From assembly GCA_964606085.1 (NCBI GenBank), contig CAZSFD010000009.1, positions 1 to 64,000 of the forward strand: a stretch of DNA of 64,000 nucleotides. Reading direction: 5' to 3'. This DNA comes from CAIQJJ01 sp964606085. Lineage in GTDB: Bacteria; Chloroflexota; Anaerolineae; Anaerolineales; UBA4823. Shown here in pieces: positions 32,482 to 40,092 of the stretch. Each line of letters starts with the position of its first letter. The first letter of the stretch is position 1. Under the pieces are notes generated by a model. That model saw only the letters and a program-made list of their open reading frames with translations, was not told the DNA's origin and made no database searches. A program made the position numbers and the translations under genes.

Positions 32482-33619
32482 GGCGGGCGGCATCTTTCGG
32501 GGGCGGTTAGGCGTGCAGCAGCGGGTGCTGCCGGGCTACCGCGCGCCGTTTTTCGAGGCGCTGGCGGGGGCGTGTGAGGGGGGCTTGAGCGTGTTCGCCG
32601 GCGCGCCGCTGCCGGTGGAGGCGATTGCCACGGCGGATCGTTTGCAGCAGGCACGCCTGTTCTCGGCGCAGAATCGCCATTGGTCTGACCCCAGTTCTCC
32701 TTTTTACTTTTGTACCCAGAAAAACTTACTCGATTGGCTGAACGAATGGCAGCCCGATGCGCTGATTTTGGAAGCCAACCCGCGTTATTTGAGCATTTCG
32801 CCGGCGGTGAAGTGGATGCGCGCACGCGGGCGGCCCGTGTTGGGCTGGGGGCTGGGCGCGCCGTTCAACCGCCCGGCGTTGGCAGCCATCACGGACCCCT
32901 TGTGGCGGCGCTTCCTGCGCCAGTTCGATGGCTTGATCGCTTATAGTCAGCGCGGCGCGGCGCAATATCGCTTCCGCGGCGTGCCGGGTGATCGCGTCTT
33001 TGTGGCTCCCAATGCGGCGGTGGCGCGTCCGGGGCGGCCGCCCGCCCCACGCCCGCTGACTTTTGTTGGCCCGCCATGTGTGCTTTTTGTGGGCCGCCTG
33101 CAAGCGCGTAAACGCCTGGACAACCTGCTGCACGCCTGCGCGGCCCTGCCCCTCGAAATTCAACCCCGTTTGCTCGTGGTCGGCGATGGGCCTGAGCGCC
33201 CCAGCCTGGAAACATTGGCCGCCAGCATCTATCCGCACGCCGAATTCGTCGGCGCACACAACGGAGCAGCGCTTGAACCCTTCTACGCCGCGGCTGACCT
33301 GTTCGTCTTGCCTGGCACGGGCGGGTTGGCCGTACAGCAGGCGATGGCGCATGGTCTGCCGGTGCTGGTGGCGCGCGGCGACGGGACACAGGATGATCTC
33401 GTGCGAGCGGAGAATGGCTGGCAAATTTTGCCAGATGACGTGCCTGGATTGGCCGACAAACTAAAGGTGGCCTTTAGCAATGTGACGCGTTTACGGGCGA
33501 TGGGAGAGGCGAGTTACCGTATCGTGGCGGATGAAATCAATTTGGAGCAGATGGTGGCGGTGTTTGTGGATGCGGTAGGGGCAGTTGGAAAGTTGAAGGT
33601 TGAAAGCGGGGGTACTTGA
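32474..33619 (+). CDS. GT4-family glycosyltransferase
   Basis: This is 381 residues with the GT-B fold. The C-terminal donor domain shows 'CVLFVGRLQARKRLDNLLHACAAL', written here in part as LFVGRLQARKRLDNLL, then 'LLVVGDGPERPSLE' and the 'FVLPGTGGLAVQQAMAHGLPVLV' donor-binding loop. The usual E-x7-E motif is altered: the first position reads Thr-Gly-Gly-Leu. The N-terminal acceptor domain shows 'LILEANPRYLSISPAVKW'. It overlaps archease by 8 nt. Its last ten codons are GTTGAAGGTTGAAAG-type repeat sequence (33583-33608). The sugar donor and acceptor are unknown. Confidence 0.82.
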   Translation: MCEAGGIFRGRLGVQQRVLPGYRAPFFEALAGACEGGLSVFAGAPLPVEAIATADRLQQARLFSAQNRHWSDPSSPFYFCTQKNLLDWLNEWQPDALILEANPRYLSISPAVKWMRARGRPVLGWGLGAPFNRPALAAITDPLWRRFLRQFDGLIAYSQRGAAQYRFRGVPGDRVFVAPNAAVARPGRPPAPRPLTFVGPPCVLFVGRLQARKRLDNLLHACAALPLEIQPRLLVVGDGPERPSLETLAASIYPHAEFVGAHNGAALEPFYAAADLFVLPGTGGLAVQQAMAHGLPVLVARGDGTQDDLVRAENGWQILPDDVPGLADKLKVAFSNVTRLRAMGEASYRIVADEINLEQMVAVFVDAVGAVGKLKVESGGT

Positions 33620-33643
33620 TTTCACGTGAACACGTGATAAACT
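33616..33643 (+). promoter_or_regulatory. vapBC promoter with palindromic operator as spacer
   Basis: -35 TTGATT (33616-33621), a 16-bp spacer, and -10 TAAACT (33638-33643). The spacer is the near-perfect palindrome TCACGTGAACACGTGA (33622-33637). VapB-VapC complexes normally repress their own promoter through such inverted repeats. GGAGG follows at 33650. Confidence 0.65.
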
Positions 33644-33659
33644 TGAAATGGAGGTTGTT

Positions 33660-33902
33660 ATGAACACGCAAAATGTTACCGTTGCCATCCGCGTTGATGT
33701 TTTACGCAAGGTCAAAGAAATTGCCGTCAAACGACAAACATCCCTCTCGCATTTGATCACGGAGTATTTTCAAGAACTGGCGCAGCAAGATGATGCCTAT
33801 CAACAAGCGATGCAACGCCACTTAGCGGTGATGGAGAAGGGCTACGACCTGGGGACAGATGGAAAAATATCCTGGACAAGGGATGACCTTTATGACCGCT
33901 AA
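33660..33902 (+). CDS. VapB-like antitoxin, ribbon-helix-helix type
   Basis: This is 80 residues. The N-terminal 45 residues fit a ribbon-helix-helix DNA-binding domain: the strand 'NVTVAIRVDVLRKVKEIAVKRQ' in shortened form, then 'SLSHLITEYFQELA'. The acidic C terminus would wrap the toxin. ATG 33660 has GGAGG seven bases upstream; the ATG at 33648 overlaps that site. It overlaps the PIN-domain toxin gene by 11 nt. The spacer palindrome at 33622 is its probable operator. The module is more AT-rich than the glycosyltransferase genes on both sides, which suggests acquisition. Confidence 0.8.
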   Translation: MNTQNVTVAIRVDVLRKVKEIAVKRQTSLSHLITEYFQELAQQDDAYQQAMQRHLAVMEKGYDLGTDGKISWTRDDLYDR

Positions 33903-34347
33903 ATCACCGGCCAGGCATCAGGCGACCGTTGTGCGTCAATTTGTAGATACTAATGTGCTGATTTACGCCCATGATCGTTCGGCGGGGGTCAAACAGGCTC
34001 GGGCGAAAGCGTTGATACAGGAACTCTGGAAAAACGAGAATGGATGCTTGAGCATCCAGGTTTTGCAGGAATTCTATTACAACGTTACGAAAAAGATTGC
34101 CACGCCAATCAACAGGGCCGAAGCAGCAGAGAATATCCGCTTATTATCGCAGTGGAAAGTGCATTCGCCGCGCCCGCAAGATGTATTGAATGCCATTCAA
34201 ATCCAGGAACAATACCCGTTATCGTTTTGGGATGCTTTGATCATCAACAGCGCGGCACGTATGGGGTGCGAGGTAGTTTGGTCTGAAGATTTGAACGCCG
34301 GGCAGACTTATGGTGGTGTGGCCGTGCGCAACCCGTTTATCGAATGA
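33892..34347 (+). CDS. VapC-like toxin, PIN-domain ribonuclease
   Basis: This is 151 residues. PIN-domain acidic residues that bind Mg2+ can be seen: Asp in 'FVDTNVLIYAHD' near the start, Glu in 'QVLQEFYYN', Asp in 'SFWDALIINSAARMGCEVVWSEDLNAG', the last giving two Asp/Glu positions. VapC toxins cleave tRNA or rRNA unless bound by VapB. ATG 33892 overlaps the antitoxin stop; AAGGGATG precedes it. Its stop overlaps the start of the next glycosyltransferase gene (ATGA), so transcription may continue into the envelope cluster. Confidence 0.85.
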   Translation: MTAKSPARHQATVVRQFVDTNVLIYAHDRSAGVKQARAKALIQELWKNENGCLSIQVLQEFYYNVTKKIATPINRAEAAENIRLLSQWKVHSPRPQDVLNAIQIQEQYPLSFWDALIINSAARMGCEVVWSEDLNAGQTYGGVAVRNPFIE

Positions 34348-35570
34348 TGAAATTGCTTTTCATTGTTGATGGTCGTTCGCCGATTGCGTTGAATTGGGTG
34401 CGCTATTTTGTGGATGGCGGCCATGCGGTGCATCTCGTCTCGACGTATCCGTGCCAGGTGGAGATGGAACTGGCCTCGTTGACGGTTATTCCGGCGGCGC
34501 TGGGCCAGGTGGCCGGGGCACGCGGCGGCGAGGGCGCGGGCGGCAGAAAGGGCCTGCGCGGGCTGCTGCGCAAAGCCATCCCGGTGACGGTGCGGACGAG
34601 CGTGCGGCAGTGGTTGGGGCCGTTGACGCTGGCGCCGGCGGCGAAAAGACTGCGCGACGTGATGGATGCCGTGCGGCCCGATTTGATCCACGCCATGCGC
34701 ATCCCCTTCGAGGGCATGTTGCTGGCCCAGGCCGTGCAGATGCCCGGAGGCGTGCCGCCGCCGCCAACGCTCGTCTCAGTGTGGGGCAACGATTTCACCC
34801 TGCACGCCCCGGCCAACAAGCCGATGGGCCTGCTCACCCGCCTGACCCTGCAACAGATCACCGCCTTGCACACCGATTGCCAGCGTGACCTGCGCCTGGC
34901 GCGCGCCTGGGGGTGGCGCAACCAGCGTGAGATTGTTTTGCCCGGCAACGGCGGCATTGACATGACCCTGTTTGCCCCGCCGCCCGCGGACGGGCCGGCG
35001 CGGGCTTTCCCGTGGGTGGTTAACCCGCGCGGCATGCGCGCCTACGTGCGCAACGACACCTTTTTCGCCGCCATCCCGCTCGTACTGGCGCAGCGCCCCG
35101 ATGTCCGCTTCGTTTGCCCCAACATGGCCGGCGAGGCCCAGGCTGAACACTGGATCAGGCAGCACAACATCGCCCACGCCGTCGAATTGCTGCCGCGCCT
35201 GGCACGCCCGCAGATGGCCGAACAGTTCCAGGCGGCGCAAGTGGTCGTCTCCGTCACCGAGCATGATGGCACGCCCAACACCCTGCTGGAGGCGATGGCG
35301 TGCGGCTGCTACCCGGTGGCTGGGGACATTGAATCGATCCATGAGTGGATCACGCCTGGCGTCAATGGCAGCCTCGTTCCGCCGGGTGACGCCGGGACGT
35401 TGGCGCAGGCCATCGTGCAAGCCCTGGATGCGCCGGCCTTGCGGCAAGCGGCGGCGGCGCAAAATGTCGAAATCATCTGCCAGCGCGCCGAATATGCGGC
35501 CTGTATGGACAAGGCGGAGGCGTTTTACCGCCAGTTGGTGCGATATTCCAGTGATACAATGGGCGGCTGA
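34344..35570 (+). CDS. GT4-family glycosyltransferase
   Basis: This is a 408-residue GT-B enzyme. N-terminal 'FIVDGRSPIALNWVRYFVDGGHAVHL' is the acceptor-domain beta1-alpha1, then 'LIHAMRIPFEGMLLAQAV' and 'LVSVWGNDFTLHAP'. The donor domain carries 'LPRLARPQMAEQFQAAQVVVSVTEHDGTPNTLLEAMACGCYPVAGDI' (given in full nowhere); the EHDGTPNTLLEAMACG part is the conserved E-x7-E nucleotide-sugar motif. It overlaps the vapC stop by 4 nt. As the gene just upstream of the acylation cluster it may build the glycan that is later acylated. Confidence 0.85.
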   Translation: MMKLLFIVDGRSPIALNWVRYFVDGGHAVHLVSTYPCQVEMELASLTVIPAALGQVAGARGGEGAGGRKGLRGLLRKAIPVTVRTSVRQWLGPLTLAPAAKRLRDVMDAVRPDLIHAMRIPFEGMLLAQAVQMPGGVPPPPTLVSVWGNDFTLHAPANKPMGLLTRLTLQQITALHTDCQRDLRLARAWGWRNQREIVLPGNGGIDMTLFAPPPADGPARAFPWVVNPRGMRAYVRNDTFFAAIPLVLAQRPDVRFVCPNMAGEAQAEHWIRQHNIAHAVELLPRLARPQMAEQFQAAQVVVSVTEHDGTPNTLLEAMACGCYPVAGDIESIHEWITPGVNGSLVPPGDAGTLAQAIVQALDAPALRQAAAAQNVEIICQRAEYAACMDKAEAFYRQLVRYSSDTMGG

Positions 35571-35596
35571 AACTGGCGAGAACCGAGGAGCAAACG

Positions 35597-35974
35597 ATGC
35601 AACGATTTCTTCTTTTCCTGGCCCTGATCCTGGCGCTGAGCGCCTGTTCTGGCGCGTCGAACAGCGCCGCCGCTGCCGTGCAGGCATATTTCCAGGCGTT
35701 GGTAGATCAAGACGCCGAAAAAGCCATCAGCCTGTCGTGCGCGGCCTGGGAAGACCAGGCCCGCATAGACGCCGACGCCTTTGCCACCAACCCGGCCACC
35801 GCCGACGGAATGGCGTGCGGCGAGGCAGGCAGCGAGGGCGAATACACCCTGGTCACTTGCACGGGCCGCCTGGTGCTGGATTACAACGGCGAAGAAGTGC
35901 CGGTTGACCTGGCGGCGCGTTCGTACCTGGCCTTGCAGGAGGGCGGGGAGTGGCGGATGTGTGGGTATAAGTAG
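35597..35974 (+). CDS. small lipoprotein, NTF2/DUF4878-like
   Basis: This is 125 residues. The lipoprotein signal has lipobox LSAC (Cys about residue 17). The mature part begins with 'AAAVQAYFQALVDQDAEKAISLSC', the helical opening of NTF2-like/DUF4878 proteins, and ends in beta strands 'TCTGRLVLDYNGEEVPVDLAARSYLALQEGGEWRMCGYK' (described in part). Four cysteines may form disulfides. GAGGAG lies upstream; a -10-like TACAAT at about 35556-35561 could start the cluster. Probably an outer-surface accessory of the following acylation genes, by position only. Confidence 0.65.
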   Translation: MQRFLLFLALILALSACSGASNSAAAAVQAYFQALVDQDAEKAISLSCAAWEDQARIDADAFATNPATADGMACGEAGSEGEYTLVTCTGRLVLDYNGEEVPVDLAARSYLALQEGGEWRMCGYK

Positions 35975-35985
35975 CAGGTGGCACG

Positions 35986-36138
35986 ATGGAGCGAATGAAG
36001 AAATTGGCGAATTGGCACGGTGTCTGGCGTGAATGGTTGCCGGTGGGGGGCTATGCGTTGGTGTTGTGTGGGGTGGTGTTGATCTTGATCGTGTTGAGCA
36101 GCGATCAAGCGCCGCAGTGGATTTACCAGGGCTTTTAA
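35986..36138 (+). CDS. DltX-like membrane microprotein preceding an MBOAT gene
   Basis: This is a 50-residue protein: a short charged N terminus (MERMKKLANWHG), one transmembrane helix (about residues 20-38, GGYALVLCGVVLILIVL) and a short extracellular tail ending in WIYQGF. DltX, which precedes the MBOAT DltB in teichoic-acid D-alanylation operons, has the same length, topology and a C-terminal motif that I recall as FIYNEF; its Tyr is reported to take part in acyl transfer. The pattern aromatic-Ile-Tyr-x-x-Phe-stop is kept. It sits 9 nt before the MBOAT start, has GCAGGTGG upstream and in-frame codon use like its neighbours. Assignment rests on motif and position. Confidence 0.72.
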   Translation: MERMKKLANWHGVWREWLPVGGYALVLCGVVLILIVLSSDQAPQWIYQGF

Positions 36139-36147
36139 CCAGGAAGC

Positions 36148-37575
36148 ATGTCTTTAACCGCTACGCTTATTCTGATAACGGCGGCGCTGCTGATTGGCCT
36201 GGCCCGGCGCGGGCGCGGCGGGCTGATGCTGGCGGCCAGCGTGGTGGGGCTTTATTGGCTGCAACCGGCCACCCCCATTCGCAACCTCGATTTCTGGCTG
36301 CCCACGGCCACCCTCGGCCTGGCGGTGATCGGCTGGGCGGCCACCCATTCATCATCCCCCGCCGAACAGGCTGCACGCCGCACAAACGGCCTGACAGCCC
36401 TGGCCCTGGTTGGCCTCGTGCTGGTCATCGCCAGCCTGCGTTACCTCGAACCGCTGTGCTGCCTCACCCCCTCGCGCCCGCCCGTCATCGGGCAGGTTTT
36501 GCTCGGCGTGGCGGCGCTGGCGCTGGCGGCCTTCGCCCTGTGGCGCAGCCGCAAGCCCGCCGCCCTGTGGACGGCGCTGGTGACGCTGCTGCTGGTGCTG
36601 TTCGCCGTGCTGAAGGCCGAAACGTTGGGCCAATGGGCCGCCGCCGGGCTGCGCGCCCTCAGTGGACAAGATAGCACCCTGGCCGCCGCCTCTGAATTGC
36701 GCTGGCTGGGCTTCTCCTTCGTCGCCTTCCGCCTGATCCACACCCTGCGCGACCGCGCCGCCGGCCGCCTGCCCGACCTGACCCTGGCCGAATACGTCAC
36801 CTTTGTCACCTTCTTCCCCGCCCTGCCCGCCGGGCCGCTCGACCGCGTGCAGCGCTTCGTCAAAGATGTGCGCGCCCCGTTCATGCTCTCCAGCGCGGCC
36901 GTTTGGAACGGCGGTCAACGCATCGTGTGGGGGCTGTTCAAGAAATTTGCCGTGGCTGACACGTTGGCGCTGATCGCCCTCAACGCCGTCAACGCCGGGC
37001 AGGTGCAATCGGCGGGCTGGCTGTGGGTGCTGCTCTACGCCTACGCCCTGCGCATCTACTTCGATTTTTCCGGCTACACCGACGTGGCCGTGGGCATGGC
37101 GCAGATCATGGGCGTGGCACTGCCCGAAAACTTCGACCACCCCTACCGCAAGCCAAACCTGACCATTTTCTGGAATAGCTGGCACATCTCACTGGCGCAG
37201 TGGTTCCGCGCCTATTGGTTCAACCCACTCACGCGCGCCCTGCGCAGCGGCCCGCGCCCCCTGCCGATGGGCTTGATCATCTTCCTCGGCCAGGTTTCCA
37301 CCATGCTGCTGATTGGCGTGTGGCACGGCCTCACCTGGAATTTCGCCATGTGGGGGCTGTGGCACGGCCTGGGCCTGTTCGCCCACAACCGCTGGAGCGA
37401 GGCGATCAAAGGCCGCGCGGCCGCCCTCGAAGCGTACCCCCGCCTGCAACGCCTGCTCACCCTCGGCGGCACGCTGCTCACCTTCCACTACGTCACCCTC
37501 GGCTGGGTCTGGTTCGCCCTGCCCGGCGTGGGGGTGGCGGTGGATGTATTTGGAAAACTTTTTGGAATTTTGTGA
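36148..37575 (+). CDS. MBOAT family O-acyltransferase (DltB/AlgI/PatA-like)
   Basis: This is a 475-residue polytopic enzyme of the membrane-bound O-acyltransferase family, which moves an acyl group from a cytosolic carrier to an extracytoplasmic acceptor. The hallmark 'YALRIYFDFSGYTDVAVGMA' (in part), 'NFDHPYRKPNLTIFWNSWHISLAQWFR' (in part) and the catalytic His in 'GVWHGLTWNFAMWGLWHG' (about residues 393 and 406) are all present. Relative to DltB the N terminus is longer, with several extra helices. It follows the DltX-like microprotein by 9 nt and precedes two SGNH-fold proteins, an acyl carrier protein and a ligase, forming a complete acylation set. Confidence 0.9.
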   Translation: MSLTATLILITAALLIGLARRGRGGLMLAASVVGLYWLQPATPIRNLDFWLPTATLGLAVIGWAATHSSSPAEQAARRTNGLTALALVGLVLVIASLRYLEPLCCLTPSRPPVIGQVLLGVAALALAAFALWRSRKPAALWTALVTLLLVLFAVLKAETLGQWAAAGLRALSGQDSTLAAASELRWLGFSFVAFRLIHTLRDRAAGRLPDLTLAEYVTFVTFFPALPAGPLDRVQRFVKDVRAPFMLSSAAVWNGGQRIVWGLFKKFAVADTLALIALNAVNAGQVQSAGWLWVLLYAYALRIYFDFSGYTDVAVGMAQIMGVALPENFDHPYRKPNLTIFWNSWHISLAQWFRAYWFNPLTRALRSGPRPLPMGLIIFLGQVSTMLLIGVWHGLTWNFAMWGLWHGLGLFAHNRWSEAIKGRAAALEAYPRLQRLLTLGGTLLTFHYVTLGWVWFALPGVGVAVDVFGKLFGIL

Positions 37576-37656
37576 TTGGGTGCTTGAATGATTTCGTGAT
37601 TGCAAACCACTCACCCACTCACCCACTCACCCTGTCACCCCATCACCATCTCCCCC
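37576..37656. repeat. word-repeat tract (CACTCACCC family) between MBOAT and SGNH genes
   Basis: GATTGGGTGCTTGAATGATTTCGTG words pass into ACCACTCACCCACTCACCCACTCACCC words that continue up to the ATG at 37657 as CCCATCACCATCTCCCCC. The same word type, reverse complemented, precedes the lutBC start at 5472. It leaves no room for a Shine-Dalgarno site. Confidence 0.75.
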
Positions 37657-38769
37657 ATGCCCCCTCGCCCCCTCTCCCCCTTGCTCATCCTCACCACCCT
37701 GTTCTTCCTCGCCGCGAATGCGCTCTTTGCCTGGACGTGGCCGATGGATTCATTGGGCAAGGCGTCAGCCTATAACGTCATTTTCCCTGGCCGCGTGCGG
37801 CTGCCCTATGGCGAGCGTCCCGACCTGGCCTACAACCTGAGCCTGTACAGCCTGGATGCCATGTTCGCCTCGCACGAGATTGCCGCGCCCAAAGCGAGCG
37901 ACGAATTGCGCGTGATCCTGATCGGCGATTCATCTACCTGGGGATTTTTGCTCAGGCCCGAAGAAACCCTGGCGGCGTTGCTCAACCAGCAAGCCCTGAC
38001 CGCCGATGGCAAACGTCTGCGTTTTTACAACCTGGGCTACCCCACCATGAGCGTGACCAAAGACCTGCTGCTGCTGCGTTACGCCCTGCGCTGCCAACCC
38101 GACCTGATCCTCTGGTTGACCACACTCGAATCGCTGCCAGCCGATAAGCAACTGGCCTCGCCCATTTTGCAAAACAACGCCGCCAGTCTCGACGAACTGA
38201 ACCGCTCATTCGACCTCGGCCTGGATACCAACGATCCCGCGCTGGCCCGGCCCGATTTCTGGCAGCGCACGGTGGTGGGCCAACGCCGCGCCCTGGCCGA
38301 TTTGATCCGCCTGCAGGTGTATGGCGTGCTGTGGGCGGCCACCGGCGTAGACCAGTTCTACCCCGCCGCCTACGACCCGCCGCAAAGCGACCTGCCCGCC
38401 GACAAGACCTTCCACGGGTTGCAGCCGCCCAGCCTCGCCGAAACCGACCTGGCCTGGGCGGTGCTGGATGCCGGTGTGCAGATGGCCGCCGATGTGCCGC
38501 TGATCTTCGTCAACGAGCCAATTTACATCAGCCAGGGCCAGAACAGCGGCATTCGGTATAATTTCTTCTACCCGCGCTGGGCCTACGACGCCTACCGCCA
38601 GCAGTTCAGCCAGCGCTGCGCGGCGCAAAACTGGCGCTGCCTGGATGCCTGGGACACCATCCCCGCCGCCGAGTTCAGCAACAGCGCCATCCATCGCACA
38701 CCGGCGGGGGAGAAGATGTTGGCCGAATGGTTGGGAGCGTATTTGGAGGAATGGGTTGACCAGCGCTAA
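37657..38769 (+). CDS. membrane-anchored SGNH/GDSL-like hydrolase or acyltransferase (DltD-position)
   Basis: This is 370 residues. One N-terminal transmembrane helix (about residues 10-28) places the rest outside the cytosol. Block I, ILIGDSSTWGF, gives the nucleophilic Ser at about residue 92; the last block, 'NSAIHRTPAGEKMLAEWL', gives the His (an upstream Asp of the usual DxxH is replaced by Ser-Ala-Ile-His). This fold and position are those of AlgX/AlgJ and DltD, which take the acyl group from MBOAT enzymes and pass it to the polymer. The start is ATG 37657, where the repeat tract ends and the hydrophobic helix begins. Confidence 0.78.
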   Translation: MPPRPLSPLLILTTLFFLAANALFAWTWPMDSLGKASAYNVIFPGRVRLPYGERPDLAYNLSLYSLDAMFASHEIAAPKASDELRVILIGDSSTWGFLLRPEETLAALLNQQALTADGKRLRFYNLGYPTMSVTKDLLLLRYALRCQPDLILWLTTLESLPADKQLASPILQNNAASLDELNRSFDLGLDTNDPALARPDFWQRTVVGQRRALADLIRLQVYGVLWAATGVDQFYPAAYDPPQSDLPADKTFHGLQPPSLAETDLAWAVLDAGVQMAADVPLIFVNEPIYISQGQNSGIRYNFFYPRWAYDAYRQQFSQRCAAQNWRCLDAWDTIPAAEFSNSAIHRTPAGEKMLAEWLGAYLEEWVDQR

Positions 38770-38797
38770 ATCGAAGATACGGCATTCGATACTTCGG

Positions 38798-39751
38798 ATG
38801 AAAATGGCAGTCGCGATAGCTTTTTTGAGCCTGTTAACTGCCTGCGCCCAACAGCTTCAAGCCGCACCAACTTTGCCGTCGCCAACTGCGATCCCGCCCG
38901 CCACCCGCTCCCTGCCCACACGCACCACCATTCCATCCATTGCCCCAACCGAAACTCCGGCAATAGCCATCAAACCGACAAACACGCACTCGCCCACGCC
39001 CCGCCCAACGCTCGCCCCCGATCAATGGATGGACCTGCCCGTGATCCCGGCCGCCAGCGATACAACCCGTCTGATTTATCAGCGCGGCCTGCTGCTGGGC
39101 AACGACCCCCTCGCCTACGCCAAAATTGGCGATTGTGAAGCGACAACGGCCTGGTTTTTGAGCGATTTCGATGCCGGGCCAGAATACTACAACCTGGGCG
39201 ACCACGAATATCTGGCTGTGGTGATCGAACGTTTTCACGGATCGCATAGCCGCGTCAGCCTGGCAGCAAACCGCGGCTTCACAGCGGCCTCAGTACTCTC
39301 GCCATTGGTGGCAAATCCCGATTTTTGCGAATCCAACGAGACGCCGCTGGCTTGCGAATATCGCTTGCACCGCCCATCCCTGGCCTTCATCATTCTCGGC
39401 ACGAACGACGCCAGATCACCCGACACGTTCGAGGCCAACCTGCGCAAGATTATCGAATTTTCCATCGCCCAGGGTGTCGTGCCGGTGCTGGCGACCAAAG
39501 CCGACAACCAGGAAGGCGATCACAGCATCAACGCCACCATCGCCCGCCTGGCCTGGGAATACGGCATCCCCTTGTGGAACTTCTGGGCCGCCGTCCAAGA
39601 CCTGCCCGATGGCGGCCTGCAAGAAGATGGCGTCCACCTCACCTGGGCCGGCAATTTCTTCGACAAGCCCTACAACCTCACCCGCGCCTGGCCGATCCGC
39701 AACCTGACCGCCCTGCAAACGCTGGCCTCGCTGTGGGTTTCGCTGCCGTAA
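38798..39751 (+). CDS. SGNH-like lipoprotein with Cys at the block I nucleophile position
   Basis: This is 317 residues. The lipoprotein signal has lipobox LTAC (Cys 16), followed by a Thr/Pro-rich stalk (about residues 20-75). The SGNH-like domain has block I 'YAKIGDCEATTAWFL', where the serine of GDS is Cys (residue 113, codon TGT at 39133-39135), block III-like 'FIILGTNDAR', and the final DxxH as 'EDGVHLTWAG'. The 'LGTND' and 'DGVH' blocks suggest the fold is intact. It may transfer acyl groups by a Cys nucleophile or act only in binding. It lies between the first SGNH gene and the acyl carrier protein. Confidence 0.75.
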   Translation: MKMAVAIAFLSLLTACAQQLQAAPTLPSPTAIPPATRSLPTRTTIPSIAPTETPAIAIKPTNTHSPTPRPTLAPDQWMDLPVIPAASDTTRLIYQRGLLLGNDPLAYAKIGDCEATTAWFLSDFDAGPEYYNLGDHEYLAVVIERFHGSHSRVSLAANRGFTAASVLSPLVANPDFCESNETPLACEYRLHRPSLAFIILGTNDARSPDTFEANLRKIIEFSIAQGVVPVLATKADNQEGDHSINATIARLAWEYGIPLWNFWAAVQDLPDGGLQEDGVHLTWAGNFFDKPYNLTRAWPIRNLTALQTLASLWVSLP

Positions 39752-39852
39752 AGGTCATAGGTCAAAAATCGTTATTCGATATTCGTTATTCGGCATTCGA
39801 ATAACGAATATCGAATATCGAATAACGAATAACGAATTTCAACTTCCCCCCC
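39752..39852. repeat. word-repeat dyad (ATTCGATATTCG family) before the ACP gene
   Basis: GTTATTCGATATTCGTTATTCGG is followed at once by CATTCGAATAACGAATATCG and two further copies. The arms are complementary and would form a long AT-rich hairpin. It fills the whole gap between the SGNH lipoprotein and the acyl carrier protein. Confidence 0.85.
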
Positions 39853-40092
39853 ATGAACATCCCATCCGCCCTCTCCCAATACATCACCACCACCATCCTC
39901 AAGCAGCCTCGGCGCGCCCTCGCCGACGATGAAAAACTGATCTCCTCCGGCCTGATCGACTCGTTCCACCTGGTTGACCTGGGCCTGTTCGTCGAAGATA
40001 CCTGGGGCGTGCGCATTGACGACACCGAACTGAACGCCCAGACCTTTGATACACTGGCGCAACTGACGGCTTTGATTGAATCCCGCCTGTGA
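39853..40092 (+). CDS. acyl carrier protein (DltC-like position)
   Basis: This is a 79-residue carrier protein. The phosphopantetheine attachment serine is in 'GLIDSFHLVDLGLFVEDTWG' (Ser about residue 37), close to the D-S-(L/F) consensus, followed by 'VRIDDTELNAQTFDTLAQL', the usual helix III-IV region. Such a free-standing carrier would hold the activated acyl group as a thioester for the MBOAT. The stop overlaps the GTG start of the ligase gene, so the two are co-translated. There is no Shine-Dalgarno site; the start follows the repeat tract. Confidence 0.87.
   Translation: MNIPSALSQYITTTILKQPRRALADDEKLISSGLIDSFHLVDLGLFVEDTWGVRIDDTELNAQTFDTLAQLTALIESRL

Noticed and set aside
37600..37656. 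Upstream extension of the SGNH protein to 37600
   Set aside because: These codons are the CACTCACCC word repeat; the hydrophobic signal helix starts at ATG 37657.
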